Part shown: one piece after another, positions 53,869 to 61,185 of the stretch | Position numbering within the stretch: the stretch's first letter is position 1 | How the letters are laid out: each line of letters opens with the position of its first letter | The notes under the pieces: generated by a model | Seen by the model: the letters and a program-made list of their open reading frames with translations, nothing else | What the model was told of the DNA's origin: nothing | The model's database searches: none | Source of the DNA: Duodenibacillus massiliensis | Lineage (GTDB): Bacteria > Pseudomonadota > Gammaproteobacteria > Burkholderiales > Burkholderiaceae_F | DNA: 64,000 bases | Reading direction: 5' to 3' | Assembly: GCF_900128485.1 (NCBI RefSeq) | Contig: NZ_LT635860.1 | Coordinates: 38,853-102,852 of the forward strand | Position numbers and translations under genes: made by a program

Positions 53869-55470
53869 ATGAAATCGCGCACACCGTCCTTTGTCATCGA
53901 GCTGGGCCTGAAAACCGGAGAGGATCAGGAAAGTGCACTGGAGACCTACTTCTCCGATGCATGCCAGCTCTTCAATGCTGTTCTTGGAACAGCAAAGAAA
54001 CGCGTGCGCGCCATGAAAAGCACTGAAGCATGGAAGCTGACGGCCGCGATGCCCAAGGGCAAAGACCGTAACAAGCGGTTTAAGGAAATTCAGAAGTCCG
54101 CCCTCCTTTCCGAGTATGCCCTGCATGATGTCGTGAAAGAGCACCGTGCCAAGGGCGGCTTTACAAAGCGCATCGGCATCAACGAAGCGCAGAAAATTGC
54201 CACACGTGTCTGGCAGGGCATTGAGCGCTGGCTACTTCATCAGGGCGGTCAGCCGCGGTTTAAGAGTGCTAAACGGGGCTTGCACAGCGTTGAGGGAAAA
54301 TCAAACAAAACAGGGTTGCGTTGGAAGGCCAAGACGTGGACGCTCGAGGTTCTGGATCTGGTGATAAAGGCTGAAGCGCCGGATGCCTGGCAGAAAGAAG
54401 CTCTTCTTTCAGCAACAGATCCGTCCGGTTTTAAGCGTGTCAAATACTGCCGTCTTGTCCGGCGGATGATCCGCGGCCGTATGCGCTACTTTGTTCAGCT
54501 CATTGTCGAAGGCGTACCGCCCGTCAAGCACGTTTATGCTCCCAAGGATCTCAAGGTGGCTGTTGACCCGGGCCCGAGGACCATGACTTTTTACAGCCCC
54601 GAGTGGCAGCAAAAGATTTTGGTGAGCGCGGGCACTGTCTCTCAGGAAAAGGAGATTGCGCGTCTTTTACGTGCCATGGACCGCTCCCGCAGAGACACGA
54701 ATCGGGAGTGCTACAACGCGGACGGCACCGTTAAAGCCGCCGGAAAAAAGATTGTCTGGAAGGAATCCAAGACCTATAAGGCAACAAAGGCAAAACTTGC
54801 GGATCTGTACCGCCGCCAGGCGCAAACCCGCCGTTGCCTGCACGGCGAAGTGATTAACCAGGTGTTCGGCAGGGCCGGCACCGTCATTGTGGAGAAGAAC
54901 TCATACAAAGCATTTCAGAGAGCCGGATACGGCAAGAGTTTGGGCAAAAGCGGTATTGCAGGATTGATAACCCGGATGACAAGTAAGGCTGAAAGCGCCG
55001 GCTGTTGTGTGGTGAAAGTCAGTCCCAGGAAACTGCGCCCGAGTCAGCACGATCCCGAAACGGGAACGTACCGTAAGAAGGCTCTTTGGGAGAGAAGTCA
55101 TCAGTTGGGAGATACGGGCTGGTACATGGACCGCGACCTTGCGGCCGCCATGAACCTGTATTTTGCGGATCCCGACACTGACAGCTACGATCTGAAGGCT
55201 GAGCAATCAGCGCTTGCGAGGCTCAAACAAGTCTCAGGGAACGCCGGATCGATAGTGCAGTACAAACCAGCGAATCGGCAAGACGAAGCAGTCCTTCGCC
55301 GGAACCGACGGATCGAGCTGATGAAGCCCGTACCCGTAGAGCGGTTGCGTTTTAAATGTTCCTGTGGTGCAGGGGACGCCCGGGCAGACAAGGCCTCAAA
55401 AACCTTGGCTGTTACGGGAAAGCCTGCACCGTGTCAGGAAACCCCGCGCTTTCAAGCGCGGGTTGTTTAG
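53869..55470 (+). CDS. tnpB: TnpB-family RNA-guided nuclease with non-standard zinc-finger region
   Basis: 533 residues, longer than the usual ~400. All three RuvC acidic motifs are present: VAVDPGPRTMTFYS (Asp233), TVIVEKNSYKAF (Glu342) and MDRDLAAAMNLYF (Asp421/423). The zinc ribbon that normally lies between the last two, with two CxxC pairs, is absent. The corresponding stretch reads RPSQHDPETGTYRKKALWER then SHQLGDTGW with no cysteine. The N-terminal half (WED/REC-like) is helical and basic. A ~60-residue tail follows RuvC-III, with KCSCGAGDARADK. The TAG stop is the last three bases of the element. Confidence 0.86.
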   Translation: MKSRTPSFVIELGLKTGEDQESALETYFSDACQLFNAVLGTAKKRVRAMKSTEAWKLTAAMPKGKDRNKRFKEIQKSALLSEYALHDVVKEHRAKGGFTKRIGINEAQKIATRVWQGIERWLLHQGGQPRFKSAKRGLHSVEGKSNKTGLRWKAKTWTLEVLDLVIKAEAPDAWQKEALLSATDPSGFKRVKYCRLVRRMIRGRMRYFVQLIVEGVPPVKHVYAPKDLKVAVDPGPRTMTFYSPEWQQKILVSAGTVSQEKEIARLLRAMDRSRRDTNRECYNADGTVKAAGKKIVWKESKTYKATKAKLADLYRRQAQTRRCLHGEVINQVFGRAGTVIVEKNSYKAFQRAGYGKSLGKSGIAGLITRMTSKAESAGCCVVKVSPRKLRPSQHDPETGTYRKKALWERSHQLGDTGWYMDRDLAAAMNLYFADPDTDSYDLKAEQSALARLKQVSGNAGSIVQYKPANRQDEAVLRRNRRIELMKPVPVERLRFKCSCGAGDARADKASKTLAVTGKPAPCQETPRFQARVV

Positions 55471-55490
55471 CCACGGGGCATTGAGATTTT
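55250..55490 (+). ncRNA. candidate omegaRNA/reRNA at the 3' end of tnpB with guide from metQ
   Basis: In TnpB systems the guide RNA overlaps the 3' end of tnpB and the element's right end, and its guide is the flank beyond the element. Here the right-end palindrome at 55443-55462 lies inside the final codons, and the first 20 bases past the end (from 55471, CCACGGGGCATTGAGATTTT) would be the guide. That is the metQ sequence immediately next to TTCAC in the empty gene. The 5' limit given is only approximate. Confidence 0.55.
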
Positions 55491-56175
55491 TCTCGTGCAC
55501 AACGATGTTGCAGACGTAGGGTCCGTTGGGACCTTCAACCAAGAGTCCGTCGCGGCCGGGTTTAAGCCCCGCAACGGCGGCGTAGTTGCCGTTTACTGCA
55601 GCAATGGTGAGGTCGTCCAAAGAGTGGGGAAGCTGTGCGGCTTCCAATTCTACGACCTTGAGCTTTTTCGGATTTTCAACAATGTCCAGACGCGAAGCGA
55701 GGAGACCCGCGCCTTCTCGGAGCTTAATGAGGCCGCCCTGCTCAAGAAGGATGAGGCCGCGTGCGCCCATCGCGGGGTCGTTGGGGATACCCACCATTGC
55801 GCCTTCGGGCAGATCCTTCAGGTTCTTGATCTTCTTGGAGTACACGGCCATCGGCAGCGTAAAGGCCGGAGCGGCAATGGCGAGGTGGTAACCGCGGGTC
55901 TTGTTCTCGTTATCAAGGAAAGGCTTTGTGCAGTAGATGTTTGCGTCGATGTCTCCGGCATCAAGCGCGGCATTGGGCTGGATGTAGTCCTGGAATTCGT
56001 AGATATTGATCGTAAGGCCCAGTTCTTTGGCAATGGGCAGTACGTGCTCAAGAATTTCGGCGCTCGGACCGGCCGTCACGCCGATTTTGAGTGTGGTGCC
56101 GGCAGCCTGTACGGCGGGCACTGCAAGCAGAGCCGCGGCGGAGGCGGCACTAAGAAGAAACTGACGACGCTGCAT
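55471..56175 (-). pseudogene. metQ: metQ, 5' part (codons 1-235): methionine ABC binding protein
   Basis: MetQ captures D/L-methionine in the periplasm for the MetNI importer. Signal peptide MQRRQFLLSAASAAALLAVP then AVQA. The mature start TTLKIGVTAGPSAEILEHV and the motifs INIYEFQDYIQPNAALDAGDIDANIY, VGIPNDPAMGARGLILLEQGG and LPHSLDDLTIAAVNGNYA are typical (each only partly quoted). The gene runs normally to NAPW at 55471 and then enters the TnpB element, where the frame would add 24 foreign residues and stop at 55396. metN and metI are not adjacent. Confidence 0.9.
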
Positions 56176-56324
56176 TGTTTTCTCTCCCTGTTTTTCGGGC
56201 TTGTGTCGGCCCGTGTTTTTTTTCGTGTTGAGGCAGTCTATCGGTTTATGTAGTGGCGGCGGGCGAACAATGCCGGTTGTCTGCGGTATTACTCAGTGCC
56301 GGCTGTTTTTTCTGAACGGGAAAA

Positions 56325-56358
56325 GAAAAAATCCTTCCGGCATTCCCCCGAAAGGATT
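56325..56358 (-). terminator. terminator after tRNA-Leu
   Basis: AATCCTTTCGG and CCGGAAGGATT pair (one mismatch) and are followed by TTTTTTC on the minus strand, immediately past the tRNA 3' end. Confidence 0.78.
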
Positions 56359-56361
56359 CAG

Positions 56362-56446
56362 TGGTGCGGGCGGCCGGACTTGAACCGACACGCATAAAAG
56401 CGTCAGGACCTAAACCTGGTGCGTCTACCAATTTCGCCACGCCCGC
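56362..56446 (-). tRNA. tRNA-Leu (anticodon TAG)
   Basis: 85 nt including encoded CCA. The acceptor stem is GCGGGCG/CGCCCGC, the anticodon arm CCAGG-TTTAGGT-CCTG has TAG, a long variable arm as in class II tRNAs is present, and the T-arm is CGGTTCAAGTCCG. Confidence 0.95.
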
Positions 56447-56514
56447 ACGGTAAGGGCGCGCATTTTATCAGAGCGCGCGGAGGCGCTCGTCATGAAAAGT
56501 GCGCTGAGAATGTA

Positions 56515-57255
56515 TTAGTGCTTCTCGTGCTTGTGGTCGTGACCGCAGCCGCAACCGCAGGAGTCCTCATCGTGATGGTGTTGGCCGCAGCCGCAGGCGT
56601 CTTCATCGTGGTGATGGTGGCCGCATCCGCAGGTGTCTTCATCGTGATGGTGGTGGCCGCAGCCGCAGGTGTCTTCATCGTGGTGATGATGGCCGCATCC
56701 GCAGGTGTCTTCCTCGTGATGATGGTGGCCGCAACCGCATCCGCACTCATCGTCATGGTGATGGTGACCACACCCGCAGCCGCACTCTTCATCTCCGCCG
56801 CAACCGCATCCGCAGCCGCCATGATGGGGTTGGGGTAAGGCGACCGGCACAAAGGGTTCGGTCACCGTTTCGGTCTTTAAGCCCACGTTTTCGAGCATGC
56901 TGCGGAAGGTGTCGTTAGCCATGATGGCAAAACCGTCTTCGGTGGGCGCAACGCGGATGCCGCGGGCCGTGAAGGCGTAGACGGCTTCCTGCATGAGTTC
57001 ATGGTCACCGGAAACCTTCATGATTTCGTCAGGTGCCGCTTCCACGACAAGGAACGATCCCTTTTCATCCACGAGCACGTCACCCACTTCAAGCGGCGGA
57101 ACGTCACCGAGGGCGTTTTCATACGTAACACCGTCAACGGAAAATTCCGCCGGTGTCTTCACGCGTTGGGCGTAGGTGAGCACCACCTTTTTGGCACGTA
57201 CAAGGAGCGCATGCGCGGGCTGCGATTCGGGCAAAAGCAGTTTCGTGATTTTCAT
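56515..57255 (-). CDS. UreE-like nickel metallochaperone with a long His/Cys repeat tail
   Basis: 246 residues. Residues 1 to about 145 resemble the UreE fold: VVLTYAQRVKTPAEFSVDG and GDVLVDEKGSFLVVEAAPDE, then DHELMQEAVYAFTARGIRVAP. The last ~100 residues are a metal-binding tail of 12-residue repeats (HHHHDEDTCGCG and variants) preceded by GGCGCGCGG. No urease genes are in the window; with a NiFe hydrogenase present, a role in nickel storage or delivery to it is a reasonable inference. The start ATG 57255 gives the expected short N-terminal strand. Confidence 0.8.
   Translation of the reverse strand: MKITKLLLPESQPAHALLVRAKKVVLTYAQRVKTPAEFSVDGVTYENALGDVPPLEVGDVLVDEKGSFLVVEAAPDEIMKVSGDHELMQEAVYAFTARGIRVAPTEDGFAIMANDTFRSMLENVGLKTETVTEPFVPVALPQPHHGGCGCGCGGDEECGCGCGHHHHDDECGCGCGHHHHEEDTCGCGHHHHDEDTCGCGHHHHDEDTCGCGHHHHDEDACGCGQHHHDEDSCGCGCGHDHKHEKH
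56536..56760 (-). repeat. 36-bp tandem repeats encoding the His/Cys tail
   Basis: About six imperfect copies of a 36-bp unit, each coding 12 residues of the type HHHHDEDTCGCG. Copies differ by a few, mostly synonymous, changes. Such an array is prone to gain or loss of units. Confidence 0.88.
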
Positions 57256-57376
57256 GAAAGTTCTCGAACGGAAAAAGACCTTTCTTTATGCAGAAAGGCT
57301 GTATTTAAAAGTCGGATGCGGGCGGCGGGGACTGATGCGCGCGCCGCCCGTTGTGTCTGAGGATTCTAGCAGGGCT

Positions 57377-58762
57377 TTACGCGGTGTCTCGTGCGGCGGC
57401 AATCGCATCGGTGAGCCTGTCAACGGCGATGACTTCAAGCCCCTCAATCGGCGTTTTCGGCGCGTTGGCGCGCGGAATGATGGCTTTGCTGAAACCGAGT
57501 TTGCCGGCTTCCTTAAGGCGTTCCTGACCGCGCGGGGCCGGGCGTATTTCGCCGGCAAGGCCGGCTTCGCCGAAGACAACGAGTCCTGCGGGCATGGCGC
57601 GGTTGCCGATGGAGCCGGCAATCGCAAGCATCACGGCGAGGTCGCTTGCGGGTTCGGTGATTTTGACGCCGCCCACGGCGTTGACAAACACATCCTGATC
57701 GTAGCAGCCGATGCCGGCGTGGCGGTGCAGCACGGCAATAAGCATGGAAAGGCGCTGCTGATCAAGCCCCACGCTTAGGCGCTTGGGGCTTGGAAGGTGC
57801 GAGCCGTCCACAAGCGCCTGCACTTCAACCAACAGGGGGCGCGTGCCTTCCTGCGTCACCATCACAACGCTGCCGGGCACATTTTCCCGGTGTTCGGAAA
57901 GGAAAATCGCCGAGGGGTTGGAAATACCGCGCAGACCGCGGTCGGTCATCGCAAAGACGCCGAGTTCGTTCACAGCCCCGAAGCGGTTTTTAAAGGCGCG
58001 CACGAGGCGGAAATTGGAATGGGTGTCGCCTTCAAAGTAAAGGACCGTGTCAACGATGTGTTCCAGAACGCGGGGGCCGGCGAGGGCACCCTCCTTGGTG
58101 ACGTGCCCCACAAAAAAGAGGGTGGTGCCGGTGGTTTTGGCAAGGCGTGTGAGCCGAGCCGAGCATTCGCGCACCTGCGTGACGCTCCCAGGGGCGCTGT
58201 CCAATTCATTGGAAAAAAGCGTCTGAATGGAGTCGATGACGATAAATTCGGGTTTAAGCCGCAGTAGCGCCTCTTCAATCTTTTCGAGCTCAATTTCGCT
58301 CATGAGACTTAACCCGTGGGGCTCAATGCCGAGGCGCTTGGCGCGCATCGCGACCTGCCCCGCGCTTTCTTCGCCTGAAACATAGAGCGCACTTTTACCC
58401 TGGGCGACGAGGCGGCTCATTACTTGAAGCAGCAGCGTTGACTTGCCGATGCCGGGGTCGCCGCCGATGAGGCTCACGCCCCCGGGGACGAGCCCTCCGC
58501 CCATCACACGGTCAAATTCTTCAATGCCCACAATGATACGGGGCAGGTCTTCGGCCTCAACATCAGCAAGGTCAATGACCTGCGTGGCTTCAATAAGCGA
58601 ATGCGCGCGGTGTTTGTCGGAACCGAAGCGGGCGGAGGCGCCGCCCGCGATTTTGAATTCCTTCATCGTGTTCCATTCGCCGCAGTGCGGGCAGCGGCCC
58701 TGCCACTTCACCGACGTGCCGCCGCATTTTTCACAGACGTATTCGACGCGGGGTTTGGCCAT
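57377..58762 (-). CDS. radA: DNA recombination/repair protein
   Basis: 461 residues. RadA drives branch migration in recombination. The N-terminal zinc finger is CEKCGGTSVKWQGRCPHCGEW, the RecA-like core has Walker A GGDPGIGKSTLLLQ and Walker B FIVIDSIQTLF, the RadA-specific KNRFG motif is FKNRFGAVNELGVF, and the Lon-like C-terminal domain has SDLAVMLAIAGSI and FGEAGLAGEIRP. The ATG lies 2 bp after the alr stop, so the two genes are co-transcribed. Confidence 0.97.
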   Translation of the reverse strand: MAKPRVEYVCEKCGGTSVKWQGRCPHCGEWNTMKEFKIAGGASARFGSDKHRAHSLIEATQVIDLADVEAEDLPRIIVGIEEFDRVMGGGLVPGGVSLIGGDPGIGKSTLLLQVMSRLVAQGKSALYVSGEESAGQVAMRAKRLGIEPHGLSLMSEIELEKIEEALLRLKPEFIVIDSIQTLFSNELDSAPGSVTQVRECSARLTRLAKTTGTTLFFVGHVTKEGALAGPRVLEHIVDTVLYFEGDTHSNFRLVRAFKNRFGAVNELGVFAMTDRGLRGISNPSAIFLSEHRENVPGSVVMVTQEGTRPLLVEVQALVDGSHLPSPKRLSVGLDQQRLSMLIAVLHRHAGIGCYDQDVFVNAVGGVKITEPASDLAVMLAIAGSIGNRAMPAGLVVFGEAGLAGEIRPAPRGQERLKEAGKLGFSKAIIPRANAPKTPIEGLEVIAVDRLTDAIAAARDTA

Positions 58763-58764
58763 TT

Positions 58765-59856
58765 TTACTGGTCTCCGTCAACGCGCACAGGGACGCGGGG
58801 CGCAAGGGCACACAAAAGCTCATAGCCGATTGTTCCGACGAGTCCTGCGAGTTCATTGACGCCGATATGTTCGCCCCAGAGTTCGACGAGGCTTCCGACA
58901 TCGGCTTCCGGGACGTCCGTAATATCGATTTCAAGCATATCCATCGAAACAGAGCCCACAAGCGGCGCGCGCCGGCCTTCAACCCAGACGGGCGCACCGT
59001 CAGGCATTGAGCGCGGGTAGCCGTCGGCGTAACCGCAGGCTACAACGCCGATGCGGGAGGCCCGCTTTGCAATCCAGCGGCTGCCGTAGCCCACGGCTTC
59101 GCCTGGGGCAATTTCCTGCACGGCGATGATTTTTGCCGCAAGCGTCATCGCCGGACGGATGTTGAGTTCTTTACTCGTGATGTGACTGTCGGGGCTTACG
59201 CCGTAAAGGCCGATCCCGGCGCGCACGGCGTCACCGGTGACTTCCGGATGAAAAAGAAGTGCCGCGGTATTGGCAAGACACACGCCGCCCTCAAGCTGCG
59301 AAAGGCGCCCGAGGCGCGTGAGCTGCTTTTGCACGGAGGCCGGGCGCTCTGCGAGGTAACTCGGTTCGGCGTTGGCAAAGTGCGTGACAACGCCCATCAC
59401 TTCGCAGCCCTTGATTGAGGCGAGCATCCTCTGCACGGCCGGGACTTCCAAAGGCAGAAACCCCAGACGGTTCATGCCGGAATTCACCTTAATGTGAACA
59501 CGGACGTTTTTAAGGGGCGCCGCGTTTCTCAAAACGTCAATCATCCACTGTGAGTGAACGACTGTTTCAATCGCGTACTTTTCCAGATCCTTGATGTCGT
59601 CTTTTTCAAAAAAGCCCTCAAGCAGAAGAATCCGCTTTTTCCAGCCGCAGCCGCGTGCTCGGACGGCGTCACAGATATCGATTGTCGCAAGGCCGTCGGC
59701 GTCGGCGAAAGCCGCCACCGCGTTGTTGAGCCCGTGACCGTAGGCGTTGGCTTTGACAACGGCCCACACATCGCGCCCGTGCGCGGCTTCACGCATCCGG
59801 GCAAGGTTGTGCCGCAGTGCTTCCATATGAATTGTGACGGAAATCGGACGGGGCAT
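58765..59856 (-). CDS. alr: alanine racemase
   Basis: 363 residues. Alr makes D-alanine for peptidoglycan using PLP. The PLP lysine is in VVKANAYGHGL near residue 35, the pocket includes VNSGMNRLG, and the catalytic Tyr region is PGEAVGYGSRW. The C-terminal strand GSVSMDMLEIDITD is also typical. It is followed by radA. Its upstream gap of about 200 bp ends at the second iscB element. Confidence 0.96.
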   Translation of the reverse strand: MPRPISVTIHMEALRHNLARMREAAHGRDVWAVVKANAYGHGLNNAVAAFADADGLATIDICDAVRARGCGWKKRILLLEGFFEKDDIKDLEKYAIETVVHSQWMIDVLRNAAPLKNVRVHIKVNSGMNRLGFLPLEVPAVQRMLASIKGCEVMGVVTHFANAEPSYLAERPASVQKQLTRLGRLSQLEGGVCLANTAALLFHPEVTGDAVRAGIGLYGVSPDSHITSKELNIRPAMTLAAKIIAVQEIAPGEAVGYGSRWIAKRASRIGVVACGYADGYPRSMPDGAPVWVEGRRAPLVGSVSMDMLEIDITDVPEADVGSLVELWGEHIGVNELAGLVGTIGYELLCALAPRVPVRVDGDQ

Positions 59857-60060
59857 GGATTGAATCCTTCGCAGTAAAAAGACGGATCAGGAAATTCTCA
59901 TTCGGGCGCTAATGCTAACGGGTTTCGCTCTCACTGTCGCGGAAAAAACAAGGGGGAAACGCAGAAGTGTTGCCGCACGTTGTTGCGGCTCAAAAGGCGC
60001 GGCGGCATCCGGTGCTAAACTGCCTGCGCTTTTGTTCGCCCCATCATCAGAAGACCGTCT

Positions 60061-60339
60061 ACTACCCCTGACTGAAGTCAGAGGCTTGGCAACAAGTCTT
60101 GGTTGACTAGCCTCAGTCCGTTTTCGGACGGACTCCGTTGGTTGGGAATCCGTTCCGTCGCAAGACGGGACGCAAACAGGCACCGCGGGATGTCGATCCT
60201 AGTCCCGCGCTCTGCGGTCTGCGGTTAAAAGCTCTGAGAGGTAGGAGCGGTGCTTCAGACAACAAACCCCTTCCAACATTGGCGAAGGATCACCACCGAC
60301 CGCAAGGTCGAGCAGACGGAGCCCGTGAGGTATCCGTCA
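60061..60339 (+). ncRNA. candidate omegaRNA scaffold of the shortened iscB
   Basis: 279 bp with hairpins at 60068-60081 (CTGACTGAAGTCAG), 60116-60129 (GTCCG-TTTT-CGGAC), 60152-60171 (GTTCCGTC-GCAA-GACGGGAC) and 60298-60309 (GACC-GCAA-GGTC). By eye it is the same as the region upstream of the left copy. The guide would be the flank just before 60061, CATCATCAGAAGACCGTCT, which differs completely from the left copy's guide. Conservation of the RNA region while the protein lost its nuclease parts is notable. Confidence 0.72.
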
Positions 60340-61158
60340 ATGGAGAACACTTTGAAAGTTTTTGTGTTGAATATGCGCGGGCAACCGCTCATGCCGTGCT
60401 CCCCGCCCAAGGCGCGTAAGCTGCTTCGGGCCGGGAAGGCCGTGCCTGTGCGCCGAACGCCCTTCGTGATTCAACTGACGGTGCCGATGGGCGAAACCAA
60501 GCAGCCGATCACCTTGGGTGTGGATGCGGGCTACAAGCACGTCGGCATGAGTGCAACGACCGCCAAGGAAGAGTTGTTGGCTTCCGAGGTCGAACTGCGG
60601 CAGGACGTGACGGGCTTGCTCTCGAATCGCTTGGCACTTCGCCGCGCCCGACGCAACCGCAAGACCCGCTGCCGTGCGCCGCGTTTTGATAATCGCGTTC
60701 GATCAAAGCACAAGGGTTGGCTTGCGCCGTCCGTGGAGAACCGCATTCAGGCGCACATATCGCGCATCGTCGAGGGCTTGCCGAAGACGCATTGCGCGGA
60801 CGCTTTCTGCATTGCTGGCGTCCTCGACGCAAAACGTCGGGGCGAGTACCTGTTTCAGAAACAGACGCGCCGCCACAATCGCCAGATCCACAAGCTGACG
60901 ACTCTCAAAGGCCGTGTGCGCAAGCGCCATCAGGCTCCGTACCTAGTGCACGGCTTCAGGCTCTTTGACAAGGTGCTGTGCAAAGGGGAAGTCGGCTTTA
61001 TTTTTGGCAGACGCTCCTCGGGTGCATTCGATGTGCGCCGTCTGGACAGTACAAAGATTTCTGCCGGTATTTCCTACAAGAAACTTTCGCTTCTTGAGAA
61101 GCGAAAGATGTTTTTAACTGAACTGAGAAAGGAGGGCCGCGATTCCTCCCGCGTCTGA
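60340..61158 (+). CDS. iscB: IscB-like protein lacking RuvC-II and HNH (272 residues)
   Basis: Start ATG 60340. PLMP motif at 16-19, RuvC-I GVDAGYKHVG with Asp62, and Arg-rich bridge helix at 98-119 are intact. At codon 143 (nt 60767) the sequence jumps from ENRIQAHISRI directly to VEGLPKTHCADAFCIAG, the RuvC-III region (His151, Asp154). The catalytic Glu of RuvC-II and the whole HNH domain are missing, while the frame is kept. The C-terminal RNA/target-interaction part (RRHNRQIHKLTTLKGRVRKR; YLVHGFRLFDKV; FIFGRRSSGAFDVRRLD) is complete. It should be unable to cut DNA but could still bind RNA and perhaps a target. Confidence 0.87.
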   Translation: MENTLKVFVLNMRGQPLMPCSPPKARKLLRAGKAVPVRRTPFVIQLTVPMGETKQPITLGVDAGYKHVGMSATTAKEELLASEVELRQDVTGLLSNRLALRRARRNRKTRCRAPRFDNRVRSKHKGWLAPSVENRIQAHISRIVEGLPKTHCADAFCIAGVLDAKRRGEYLFQKQTRRHNRQIHKLTTLKGRVRKRHQAPYLVHGFRLFDKVLCKGEVGFIFGRRSSGAFDVRRLDSTKISAGISYKKLSLLEKRKMFLTELRKEGRDSSRV

Positions 61159-61167
61159 AGACGCGGG
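61148..61167. repeat. right-end palindrome of the second iscB element
   Basis: CCCGCGTCTGAAGACGCGGG: an 8-bp stem with a 4-nt loop, overlapping the iscB stop codon (TGA 61156-61158). Similar hairpins end the TnpB element at 55443-55462. Confidence 0.8.
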
Positions 61168-61185
61168 TTTCCTCGCGGAATTTCT

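Larger units (their letters stand above)
53742..55470 (+). mobile_element. TnpB-only IS605-type element inserted in metQ
   Basis: 1729 bp whose ends are defined by restoring metQ: 53741 and 55471 join without loss or gain of a base. Near the left end is CCCGGGGCTTGAGCCCCGGG (53760-53779), and near the right end CCCGCGCTTTCAAGCGCGGG (55443-55462), the imperfect-palindrome type recognised by single-strand transposases. There is no target duplication, as expected for this family. The base run just outside the left end is TTCAC. The only gene is tnpB, with no tnpA in the window, so movement would need a transposase in trans. Confidence 0.9.
60061..61185 (+). mobile_element. second iscB element, internally deleted, between alr and lplT
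   Basis: Left boundary 60061 from comparison with the copy at the window's left edge (707 bp shared, 60061-60767). The right end is near 61168-61185: the end hairpin CCCGCGTCTGAAGACGCGGG (61148-61167) is followed by at most 18 bp before the lplT start. The copy lies in opposite orientation to the first. It carries the omegaRNA region and a shortened iscB, and no tnpA. The exact right junction cannot be fixed without an empty-site sequence. Confidence 0.83.

Noticed and set aside
56536-56760. CRISPR-like array
   Set aside because: Repeats are contiguous 36-bp units without spacers and encode the His/Cys tail in frame; no cas genes are present.
60138-60419. A 93-codon protein upstream of both iscB genes (identical frames at both loci)
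   Set aside because: The frame lies across the omegaRNA hairpins and the iscB start; its identity at both loci follows from the repeat, and the product has no protein-like pattern.
53742-61185. Autonomous IS200/IS605 transposons with tnpA
   Set aside because: No Y1 transposase frame (HUH motif and catalytic Tyr) was found beside the tnpB or iscB genes in the window.
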